A DNA stretch of 6,712 nt, from the NCBI GenBank assembly GCA_028292145.1, contig JAQGMX010000504.1, positions 1 to 6,712 of the forward strand, in the 5' to 3' direction. Positions 1 to 5,564 of this stretch are shown here, piece after piece; positions within the stretch are counted from its first letter, which is position 1, and the number at the start of each line of letters is the position of its first letter. The translations under genes and the position numbers were made by a program. This DNA is from Variovorax sp. GTDB lineage: Bacteria; Pseudomonadota; Gammaproteobacteria; Burkholderiales; Burkholderiaceae_C. The notes under the pieces were generated by a model. The model did no database searches and was not told the origin of the DNA. It saw nothing but the letters and a program-made list of their open reading frames with translations.

Positions 1-8
1 GCTTTGCC

Positions 9-22
9 TTGATTCAGATCAA
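9..22 (+). promoter_or_regulatory. FNR/Anr-type operator upstream of hemN
   Basis: The 14 bases TTGATTCAGATCAA are an exact match to the FNR/CRP-family consensus TTGAT-N4-ATCAA, with perfect half-sites. FNR, Anr and Dnr regulators bind such sites under low oxygen, and hemN is a known member of their regulons in proteobacteria. If the site is centred at -41.5 as in class II activation, transcription would start near base 57. A poor -10 match (CAGAGT, 45-50) sits at the matching distance. The TSS estimate is inference; the palindrome is plain in the sequence. Confidence 0.85.
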
Positions 23-87
23 GCAATGCGCGCACGCTTCGGCGCAGAGTGGACGGCACACCTCCGACCCCACCTCCGAAGCCCTGC

Positions 88-1458
88 ATGCCGACCCTCC
101 AAAGCCCCGCATTCGCCGACGTTCCCGGTCCGCGCTACACGTCCTATCCGACGGCCGATCGCTTTGTCGAAGCGTTCGGCAGCGACGACTACCTGCAGGT
201 GCTTCGGCAACGAAAACACAGCCCACGGGTGCTTCCGCTGTCGCTCTACGTGCATCTGCCGTTCTGCGCGTCGCTCTGTTATTTCTGTGCCTGCAACAAG
301 ATCGTGACGCGCCATCCGGAGCGAGCTGAAGAATATCTCGACTATCTGGCACAGGAGATCGAGCTGCAGGTCGCGCAGATCGGCCGGGGCGCGGCGGTGA
401 GCCAGCTGCATCTCGGCGGCGGCACCCCGACCTTTCTCGACGATGCGGCGCTCGGACGGCTGATGACGATGCTGCGCGACAACTTCACGCTCGCGCCCGA
501 CGGCGAGTACGCGATCGAGATCGATCCGCGCACCATCGACGCTGCACGGCTCGCGAACATCAAGGCGCTGGGCTTCAACCGGCTGAGCTTCGGCGTGCAG
601 GATTTCGATCCGGCCGTGCAGCGGGCGGTGCATCGGATCCAGCCGGCGGCGCAGGTGTTCGATCTGGTCGCGGAGGCGCGATGCATCGGTTTTGCGTCGA
701 TCAACGTCGATCTCATCCACGGACTTCCATTGCAGACGGCCGATTCGTTCGACCGCACGCTGGCGCAGATCTGCACGCTGCGTCCGGACCGCATCGCGCT
801 CTACGCCTACGCGCACATGCCCGAGCGCTTCAGGCCGCAGCGCCGCATCGAGGCGAACGATCTGCCGGGATCGACGACGAAGATTCGCATGCTGTCGCGC
901 TCGATCGCGACGCTCAAGGCCGAGGGTTATGTCTACATCGGCATGGACCACTTCGCGCTGCCGGGCGACGCGTTGGCCGTTGCCAAGCGGCAGGGCAGGT
1001 TGCATCGCAATTTCCAGGGCTACAGTACGCAGCCCGACGGCGATCTGCTGGCGCTGGGCGTGTCGGCCATCGGCCGCATCGGCTCGACCTACAGCCAGAA
1101 CGCGAAATCGCTGGAGGCGTATTACGACCTGATCGACCAGCGGTGCTTGCCGGTGGTGCGCGGGCTGGCACTGTCGCGCGACGATGTGTTGCGCCGCGCG
1201 GTGATCATGGCGCTGATGTGCCAGGGGCAGATCAACTACGAGTCGATCGCGCTCGGCCATCTGATCGATTTCCAGAGCTACTTCGCGAAGGAAATCGAGG
1301 CGCTGGCGCCGCTGGCCGTACAAGGTTTCGTGACGATCGGGCCGCACGACATCGAGGTGACGCCGACAGGGTGGTTCTTCGTGCGGGCGATTGCGATGGT
1401 TTTCGATCGGTACCTGCAGGCCGACCGCGACCGCGCGCGTTATTCGCGGATCATCTGA
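88..1458 (+). CDS. hemN: Oxygen-independent coproporphyrinogen III oxidase (radical SAM)
   Basis: The 456-residue product catalyses oxidative decarboxylation of coproporphyrinogen III to protoporphyrinogen IX in haem synthesis without O2; it is a cytosolic radical-SAM enzyme. Visible signatures are PRYTSYPTADRF near residues 15-26, the [4Fe-4S] motif C60-x3-C64-x2-C67-x-C69 in the HemN-type context YFCACNKIVTR, GGGTP at 110-114 (SAM binding), FGVQDFDPAVQ, and the HRNFQGYSTQ block typical of true HemN rather than HemW. The length matches E. coli HemN (457 aa). A GTG at base 49 in the same frame would add 13 residues. I prefer the ATG at 88 because the FNR site predicts a transcript starting near base 57, downstream of that GTG, and because the family needs only a short lead before PRYTSYPT. 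Neither start has a strong Shine-Dalgarno. The upstream operator suggests induction at low oxygen. The gene converges on the TSUP permease gene. Confidence 0.96.
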   Translation: MPTLQSPAFADVPGPRYTSYPTADRFVEAFGSDDYLQVLRQRKHSPRVLPLSLYVHLPFCASLCYFCACNKIVTRHPERAEEYLDYLAQEIELQVAQIGRGAAVSQLHLGGGTPTFLDDAALGRLMTMLRDNFTLAPDGEYAIEIDPRTIDAARLANIKALGFNRLSFGVQDFDPAVQRAVHRIQPAAQVFDLVAEARCIGFASINVDLIHGLPLQTADSFDRTLAQICTLRPDRIALYAYAHMPERFRPQRRIEANDLPGSTTKIRMLSRSIATLKAEGYVYIGMDHFALPGDALAVAKRQGRLHRNFQGYSTQPDGDLLALGVSAIGRIGSTYSQNAKSLEAYYDLIDQRCLPVVRGLALSRDDVLRRAVIMALMCQGQINYESIALGHLIDFQSYFAKEIEALAPLAVQGFVTIGPHDIEVTPTGWFFVRAIAMVFDRYLQADRDRARYSRII

Positions 1459-1468
1459 GCGATCCGTG
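1445..1468. other. Hairpin in the convergent gap between hemN and the TSUP gene
   Basis: An inverted repeat of 8 pairs (one G-U) flanks an 8-base loop that contains the hemN stop codon: CGCGGATC at 1445-1452 pairs with GATCCGTG at 1461-1468. It lies between two convergent genes, so it could slow or end transcription from either side. Neither strand has a run of T after the stem, so it is not a classic intrinsic terminator. Its role is uncertain. Confidence 0.3.
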
Positions 1469-1470
1469 CC

Positions 1471-2286
1471 TTAGCCGGCCAAGCCCTTCCAGAGCATGTA
1501 CGACGCCAGCAGATAGAGCAGGCTGGCGAAAACGCGCTTGAGCTTGCCGACCGGCAGGCTGTGCGCGGCCCGTGCGCCGAGCGGCGCCGTCAGCACACTG
1601 CACGCCGCGATCACGCCCAACGCAGGCAGCCAGATGTAGCCGAACGCGCCTTGCGGCAGCCCTTGCACCGACTGGCCGCTGATCGCATAGCCGAGCACGT
1701 TGGCGACCGCGATAGGAAACCCGAGCGCCGCGCTGGTCGCGACCGCCGTGTGGATCGCCACATTGCACCAGGCCATGAAAGGCACGCTGATGAAGCCGCC
1801 GCCCGCGCCGACCAAGCCGGATACGAAGCCGATGACGCCGCCAACCCCGAGTTGGCCTGCGGTCCCGGGCATCTGGCGCGCGGGCTTGGGTTTGCGGTCG
1901 AGAAACATCTGCGTCGCCGAGAAGCCGACGAAAAGAGCGAAGACGACGGCCAGCACCGACCCCTTGAGCAGCGCGAACACGCCGAGGCTGCCCGCCAGGC
2001 TGCCGATGACGATACCCGGCGCCAATCGGCGGACGATGTCCCAGCGCACGGCGCCGCGCTTGTGGTGCGCGCGCACGCTGGAGATGGAGGTGAAGACGAT
2101 GGTCGCCATCGACGTGGCGATGGCCATCTTGACGGCGAGGTCGGCGGAGACGCCGCGCTGGCCGATGATGTAGGTGATGAACGGCACCATCAGCATGCCG
2201 CCGCCGATGCCGAGCAACCCGGCGAGGAATCCGCTGATGAGCCCGAGTGCGGCGAGTTCTGCGATCAGCGAAAGTTCTAAGGACAT
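1471..2286 (-). CDS. TSUP (TauE/SafE) family membrane permease
   Basis: The 271-residue protein is strongly hydrophobic with about eight likely membrane segments. It has the internal duplication of the TauE/SafE (TSUP, formerly DUF81) family: the glycine-rich motif GFLAGLLGIGGGMLMVPF at residues 19-36 recurs as GFVSGLVGAGGGFISVPF at 153-170. A charged cytoplasmic loop (RKPKPARQ, about 131-138) separates the halves. Family members export or import small organosulfur and organic anions such as sulfite, sulfoacetate or taurine-linked compounds; the substrate here cannot be read from sequence. The ATG at 2286 is preferred over the GTG at 2307 because the latter lies inside the 6S RNA. The start codon is directly next to the 6S RNA 3' end and no good ribosome site is visible, so the gene may be read from the ssrS transcript, as ygfA is in E. 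coli. It converges on hemN. Confidence 0.9.
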   Translation of the reverse strand: MSLELSLIAELAALGLISGFLAGLLGIGGGMLMVPFITYIIGQRGVSADLAVKMAIATSMATIVFTSISSVRAHHKRGAVRWDIVRRLAPGIVIGSLAGSLGVFALLKGSVLAVVFALFVGFSATQMFLDRKPKPARQMPGTAGQLGVGGVIGFVSGLVGAGGGFISVPFMAWCNVAIHTAVATSAALGFPIAVANVLGYAISGQSVQGLPQGAFGYIWLPALGVIAACSVLTAPLGARAAHSLPVGKLKRVFASLLYLLASYMLWKGLAG

Positions 2287-2466
2287 AAGGTGTCTGCGGA
2301 TGTGCACCGGACCCGCATCCTGAACCAGGGTTCAGGTGGGCGAGGGCAGCAAGACTTCGGGTTCATCTGACGCGAGATGATCACGCCCATCGAGCGATGT
2401 ACCAAGCCCGGCTCCGGAGAGCATTGGAACAAGGAAATATTAAGCCCGACACACACCGCAGACACT
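2287..2466 (-). ncRNA. ssrS: 6S RNA, regulator of housekeeping RNA polymerase
   Basis: About 180 nt, the usual length of proteobacterial 6S RNA, which binds sigma70-RNA polymerase by mimicking an open promoter. On the minus strand the 5' end GTGTCTGCGG (2465-2456) pairs perfectly with CCGCAGACAC (2299-2290). Beyond one bulged U the stem continues for ten more pairs, TGTGTGTCGG with CCGGTGCACA, including G-U pairs. The conserved 3' hairpin CCTGAACC-CT-GGTTCAGG (2336-2319) matches the E. coli 6S block that reads CCTTGAACCAAGGGTTCAAGG-like sequence. Position just downstream of zapA is the normal location in proteobacteria. The exact ends are estimated to within a few bases. In many proteobacteria the next gene is fau/ygfA; here it is a TSUP permease. 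Confidence 0.9.
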
Positions 2467-2470
2467 TTCG

Positions 2471-2494
2471 ATTCTAGGCGCCGATGCGGCTGCG
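2471..2494 (-). promoter_or_regulatory. Candidate sigma70 promoter of ssrS
   Basis: The minus strand carries TAGAAT at 2476-2471, a 5 of 6 match to the -10 box, placed 4-6 bases before the inferred 6S RNA 5' end at about 2466. Eighteen bases upstream lies TGCACA, a 4 of 6 match to the -35 box. The -10 call is fairly firm because the RNA end is independently set by the closing stem; the -35 is weaker. Confidence 0.6.
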
Positions 2495-2505
2495 TGTGCA
2501 GTCGA

Positions 2506-2901
2506 TCAAAGCAAATGACTGTCGCCGGCAAGGGCTTGATCGAGACGCTGGACCAATTGCGCTGCACGTGCTTCGTCGTGGCCCGGCTGCGGCGAAGAGC
2601 CGTCGCTCTCCAAATGGCGGGCGTTCTGGGCGCTTTCGGCTCTTTCGGCGTTTTCTGCCGCCGCGACAGCCATCGTGATGAGCGCCGCAGACGTCGCGGC
2701 CACCTGCTGGCCGAGGTCGTAGGCCAGGTTCAGCGATGCGAGCACGGCGATGCGGTCCCGCGCGCGAACCTTGCCGGCGTCGCGGATCTTGCACATGGCG
2801 GTATCGACGCGCTCGACAGCCTCGCGGAGTTCGGCTTCGCCGCCTTCGGGGCAGCCGAGCAAATAGCTCTGGTCCATGATCTGGACTTCGATCTGTTTCA
2901 T
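2506..2901 (-). CDS. zapA: Cell division protein ZapA
   Basis: The 131-residue cytosolic protein belongs to the ZapA family, which binds FtsZ and cross-links its filaments at the division ring. The N-terminal head has the family pattern (IEVQIMDQSYLLGCPEG, residues 4-20; LREAVERVDTAMCKIRDAG, 25-43), followed by IAVLASLNLAYDLGQQ at 51-66, equivalent to LVFIAALNISYELAQE in E. coli ZapA. A long helix follows. The C-terminus is alanine- and glutamate-rich with a polar break (HLESDGSSPQPGHDEA, about 95-110) and a last amphipathic stretch; it is some 20 residues longer than the 109-residue E. coli protein. The ATG overlaps the stop of the upstream zapB-like gene as ATGA, which suggests translational coupling. 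ssrS lies just downstream. Confidence 0.93.
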   Translation of the reverse strand: MKQIEVQIMDQSYLLGCPEGGEAELREAVERVDTAMCKIRDAGKVRARDRIAVLASLNLAYDLGQQVAATSAALITMAVAAAENAERAESAQNARHLESDGSSPQPGHDEARAAQLVQRLDQALAGDSHLL

Positions 2902-3143
2902 GAGGCGGCGGAATCCTGCGGGGGAATGTGGGATGGCTGCGTCGCATCGAAGGGCAGCCGCTGGAGCAGCGCGTCGACACGGGTTCGGGCTGCAACTAGC
3001 CGCGCATGGAGCGCGTCACGTTCGCGCGTCAGCGAGTCGACCTGATGCTGGAGCAGAGCGTTGGTACGCTGCAGCTCTTCGTGGCGAACAAGCAGACGTT
3101 CGACGCGCTCGGCGATCTGGTCGATGGGGCTCGGGACGGACAT
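2898..3143 (-). CDS. ZapB-like coiled-coil cell division protein (TIGR02449-type)
   Basis: The 81-residue protein is small, polar and almost wholly coiled coil. Heptad-like leucines and valines run from IDQIAERVERLLVRHEELQR to VDALLQRL (about residues 7-62), followed by a short disordered tail. Proteins of this build encoded just before zapA are annotated as ZapB homologues or TIGR02449 family; ZapB binds ZapA and layers on the inner face of the FtsZ ring. The stop codon overlaps the zapA start (ATGA), which supports a joint role. An in-frame ATG at 3170 would add nine residues. I prefer 3143 because a -10-like TACAAT lies between the two and the extra residues (KPPIQSRT) do not look like part of the coiled coil. 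The exact function is inferred from structure and position. Confidence 0.8.
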   Translation of the reverse strand: MSVPSPIDQIAERVERLLVRHEELQRTNALLQHQVDSLTRERDALHARLVAARTRVDALLQRLPFDATQPSHIPPQDSAAS

Positions 3144-3151
3144 GGTCCGAG

Positions 3152-3157
3152 ATTGTA
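3152..3157 (-). promoter_or_regulatory. Candidate -10 box for zapB-like/zapA
   Basis: The minus strand reads TACAAT here, a 5 of 6 match to the -10 consensus, eight bases before the ATG at 3143. With CTGCCG as a weak -35 (3 of 6) 17 bases upstream, the transcript would start within a few bases of the start codon, giving a leaderless or nearly leaderless mRNA. Only the box itself is seen; promoter activity is inference. Confidence 0.35.
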
Positions 3158-3183
3158 TGGGTGGCTTCATGTGTCGGCAGCTT

Positions 3184-3189
3184 TAGAAT
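3184..3189 (+). promoter_or_regulatory. Candidate -10 box for the riboswitch-btuB transcript
   Basis: TAGAAT (5 of 6 to the consensus, identical to the ssrS -10 box) lies 8 bases before the first base of the riboswitch P1 stem. The -35 is poor: GTGGCT at 3161-3166 matches at three positions with 17-base spacing. Placement directly before the aptamer is what makes it likely. It is back to back with the candidate promoter of the zapB-like gene on the other strand. Confidence 0.5.
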
Positions 3190-3196
3190 CCGCCGC

Positions 3197-3417
3197 GTTG
3201 GTGCTCGTGCCGCTGTTCAGGCGGCGCAGTTCAACGGGAAGCAGGAAACCAAGCCCATCGGGCAGCGGTCAACCTGCGCTGCCCCCGCAACGGTCAAGCA
3301 GACGGCGCCATCGAGAGATCGAACGGCGCCGCTTTCGTCAATCAGCCACTGGGCGCCCTGAAACAGGTGCCTGGGAAGGCGGCGAAGGTGGTTCTGCCAG
3401 CCCGGATACCGGCCAAC
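3197..3417 (+). promoter_or_regulatory. Cobalamin (adenosylcobalamin) riboswitch
   Basis: A complete B12 aptamer of about 221 nt precedes btuB. P1 is GTTGG (3197-3201) with CCAAC (3413-3417). Conserved blocks appear in order: AACGGGAA (3233-3240), a GCGGTC segment, CTGCCCCCGCAACGGTC (about 3279-3295), GCCACTG (3344-3350), CTGGGAAGGC (3371-3380), and the B12 box AGCCCGGATACCGGCC (3399-3414). Such elements bind adenosylcobalamin or related cobalamins and switch off uptake and synthesis genes when the coenzyme is plentiful. The whole btuB-cobB transcript is the probable target. The aptamer's exact cobalamin preference is not readable by eye. Confidence 0.95.
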
Positions 3418-3422
3418 GAGGA

Positions 3423-3481
3423 GACGGCGCGCGCCTGCGCGTGCCGTCGTGACGCCCAGACGTCCGGCGGGGAAGCCGGAC
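3423..3481 (+). promoter_or_regulatory. Riboswitch expression platform: two strong tandem hairpins
   Basis: Between the aptamer and the btuB start lie two GC-rich hairpins. The first pairs 3423-3433 (GACGGCGCGCG) with 3438-3448 (CGCGTGCCGTC, one G-U) around a CCTG loop. The second pairs GTCCGGC (3462-3468) with GCCGGAC (3475-3481) around GGGGAA. A competing pairing, GACG (3451-3454) with CGTC (3461-3464), would break the second stem. Downstream is AGGGTCTTGTTCTC, only moderately T-rich, so a classic terminator is doubtful; control of translation or Rho-dependent ending are alternatives. The hairpins are seen; the switching mechanism is inference. Confidence 0.5.
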
Positions 3482-3507
3482 AGGGTCTTGTTCTCGAGTT
3501 CGCTTCC

Positions 3508-5556
3508 ATGACACACAAAGTTTCTTCTCTAGGCGTTGCCCTGTCCGCGCGCGCCTCCCTCCGGCTGGCTGCATTGCCGCTCGCCGTCGCAGCCGCCTTC
3601 CCGGTGGTTGCCCAGACCATGCCCGCTGTGCCGTCGCTCAGCGAGACCGTCGTGACTGCGGCCCGCGTCGAGCAGCCGCTGTCCGATCTGGTGGGCGATG
3701 TTTCCATCGTCGACCGCGCGACGATCGAGCGCAGCGGTGCGACCGGCGTCGCCGACGTGCTGGCGCGGCTGCCCGGCATCGAAATGACACGGAACGGCGG
3801 CATCGGCAACAACACCAGCGTCTACATCCGTGGTGCGGAGCATCGCTTCACGGCCGTCTACATCGACGGCGTGCGGGTCGATTCGCAGACCACTGGCGGC
3901 GTGTCGTGGGAATCGATCCCGCTGGCGCAGATCGACCGTATCGAAGTACTGCGCGGCCCGGCGGCGGCGGTCTACGGCTCGGACGCCATCGGCGGCGTGA
4001 TCCAGCTCTTCACCAAGCGCGGCGACGGCAAGCCGATGCCGTACGTCGGCGTCGGGATCGGCAGCTACAAGCTGCGCCGCGGCGAAGCCGGCGTCAGCGG
4101 CTCGGCCGGGCCGGACAACGCGTTCGACTACTCGCTCGGCGTCTCGCGCGAGGTCAGCGACGGCTTCAACGTGCAGCCGCTGCGCCTGCGCAATCCCGTG
4201 CGCACTGGAACATTCGGGGCCGACGGCTATACCAGCCCCGACCGCGACGGGTACGACATCACCGCGGCTAATGCACGGCTCGGATTCAAGATCAACCCTA
4301 GCCAGCGCGTCGAGCTGACGATGCTGCGCAGCGACACCGATTCACGCTACGACGTGCGTTCCACGGTGCGGCGCGCCACCTATCCGGACGACACCAATGC
4401 GAACACATTGCGCACCGTTGGCGCCGCCTGGATCGCGAAGTGGAACGACGTCTACAGCACCCGCCTGCAGGTGACCGACAGCAGGAGCACGTACGAAACC
4501 AACCCGTCGTTCTATCGCACCGAGACGCAGCTGCGCAACTACCTGTTCCAGAACGAATTCCGTTTTGGCCCGCATTCGGCGACCGTTGCGTTGGAACGTC
4601 GTGAAGACGAACTCGACAACGCGGCGACGGCCTTCGGCACCCGGCTGACCGGCAAGCGTTCGCAGAACGCCTTGGCGCTCGGCTACGGTTTCGTGCAGGG
4701 ACCGCACTCGATTCAGCTGCATGCGCGCCATGACGAAGACAGCGAGTTCGGCGGCAAGTCCACCGGCAGCGCCGGCTACGGCTTCGTGCAGGGACCGCAC
4801 TCGATTCAACTGCATGCACGCCATGATGAAGACAGCGAGTTCGGCGGCAAGACCACCGGCAGCGCCGGCTACGGCTTCGCGATCACGCCGCAATGGCGCG
4901 CCACTGCATCGGCAGGCACGTCGTTCCGCGCGCCGACGCTCTACCAGCGCTTCAGCCAATACGGCGTCGCCGGCCTGAGCCCGGAGGAAGGCCGCAATGT
5001 CGAAGTGGGGCTGCGTTACACCGAAGGCGCGACCAACGCGGGCATCGTGGCCTATCGCAACCGCGTGACCAACCTGGTCACCTTCGACAGCACTTCGTTC
5101 GCGTGCACCGACGCAGTCGCTACAGGATTCGGCGGGTGCTACGGCAATACCGCGCGCGCCGAATACGACGGCGTCACGCTCTCCGCCGGCCACCGAATCG
5201 GCCCCGTCACGCTGCGCGCATCGGCCGATTTCCAGGATCCGCGCGACCTGTCGACCGGCAACCAGCTGGCCCGCCGCGCACGCAAGCACGGCATGGTCGG
5301 TGCCGACTGGGATGTGGCCGGCTGGCGTCTCGGCGCCGAGATGCAGACGTCGGGCATGCGCTATGACGATGCGGCAAACCTGCGCAAGCTCGGCGGCTAC
5401 ACCGTGTTCAACCTTGTCGCGAGCACGCAGCTCACGCGCGAGCTGAGCCTCGTCGCGCGCATCGACAACGTCGGCGACAAGGACTACGTGCTGGCCCGCA
5501 CCTACGCGACCAGCGGACGCGCCGGCTACATCGGCCTGAAGTGGGCGCCGCAATAA
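3508..5556 (+). CDS. btuB: TonB-dependent outer-membrane cobalamin receptor BtuB
   Basis: The 682-residue protein imports vitamin B12 and other corrinoids across the outer membrane using TonB energy. Residues 1-36 form a signal peptide (arginine-containing lead, ALPLAVAAAFPVVAQ). A TonB box SETVVTAAR follows at 45-53, matching DTLVVTANR of E. coli BtuB. The plug domain spans about 60-172 (GVADVLARLPGIEMTRNGG, TSVYIRGAEHRFTAVYIDGVRV, RIEVLRGPAAAVYGSDAIGGVIQLFTK). The rest is a beta-barrel with the BtuB-type FRAPTLYQRFS block and an end GYIGLKWAPQ that lacks the usual final aromatic residue. It is about 70 residues longer than E. coli BtuB (614); 31 of these come from a tandem duplication at residues 392-453. 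The ATG at 3508 is chosen because it begins the signal peptide; the frame stays open back into the riboswitch. cobB follows after 8 bases. Confidence 0.95.
   Translation: MTHKVSSLGVALSARASLRLAALPLAVAAAFPVVAQTMPAVPSLSETVVTAARVEQPLSDLVGDVSIVDRATIERSGATGVADVLARLPGIEMTRNGGIGNNTSVYIRGAEHRFTAVYIDGVRVDSQTTGGVSWESIPLAQIDRIEVLRGPAAAVYGSDAIGGVIQLFTKRGDGKPMPYVGVGIGSYKLRRGEAGVSGSAGPDNAFDYSLGVSREVSDGFNVQPLRLRNPVRTGTFGADGYTSPDRDGYDITAANARLGFKINPSQRVELTMLRSDTDSRYDVRSTVRRATYPDDTNANTLRTVGAAWIAKWNDVYSTRLQVTDSRSTYETNPSFYRTETQLRNYLFQNEFRFGPHSATVALERREDELDNAATAFGTRLTGKRSQNALALGYGFVQGPHSIQLHARHDEDSEFGGKSTGSAGYGFVQGPHSIQLHARHDEDSEFGGKTTGSAGYGFAITPQWRATASAGTSFRAPTLYQRFSQYGVAGLSPEEGRNVEVGLRYTEGATNAGIVAYRNRVTNLVTFDSTSFACTDAVATGFGGCYGNTARAEYDGVTLSAGHRIGPVTLRASADFQDPRDLSTGNQLARRARKHGMVGADWDVAGWRLGAEMQTSGMRYDDAANLRKLGGYTVFNLVASTQLTRELSLVARIDNVGDKDYVLARTYATSGRAGYIGLKWAPQ
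4681..4866 (+). repeat. 93-bp in-frame tandem duplication within btuB
   Basis: Copy 1 is 4681-4773 and copy 2 is 4774-4866; a third start (GGCTACGGCTTCG, from 4867) then runs into unique sequence. Each copy encodes 31 residues beginning GYGFVQGPHSIQLHAR and ending GGK(S/T)TGSA. The copies differ at five bases: four silent third-position changes (GGT/GGC, CAG/CAA, GCG/GCA, GAC/GAT) and one TCC/ACC giving Ser to Thr. The unit holds one outward strand, an external loop rich in acidic residues and glycine, and the return strand, so it appears to be one beta-hairpin. Confidence 0.95.
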
Positions 5557-5564
5557 GTCCGTCC

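Noticed and set aside
19..1347. Long minus-strand open frame of 442 codons opposite hemN
   Set aside because: It lies wholly antisense to a clear hemN, is rich in Arg, Ala, Asp and His as expected of a high-GC shadow frame, and shows no recognisable domain.
1561..2280. Plus-strand open frame of 239 codons opposite the TSUP gene
   Set aside because: Its product is full of Arg, Asp and His without domains, while the minus strand has a duplicated TSUP motif and hydrophobic segments.
2287..2307. GTG at 2307 as start of the TSUP gene
   Set aside because: It falls within the conserved 3' arm of the 6S RNA closing stem, and the added residues (MHIRRHL) do not resemble the family.
2377..3045. Plus-strand open frame of 222 codons across ssrS and zapA
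   Set aside because: It crosses the 6S RNA and runs antisense to zapA and the end of the zapB-like gene, with no recognisable domain.
3367..3507. N-terminal extension of the btuB frame upstream of 3508
   Set aside because: These codons overlap the 3' part of the cobalamin aptamer and its hairpins and would precede the signal peptide; the open frame is chance.
4681..4866. btuB repeat as a sequencing or assembly artefact
   Set aside because: The two copies differ at five scattered positions, mostly silent, and the frame is kept; a stutter would give identical copies.
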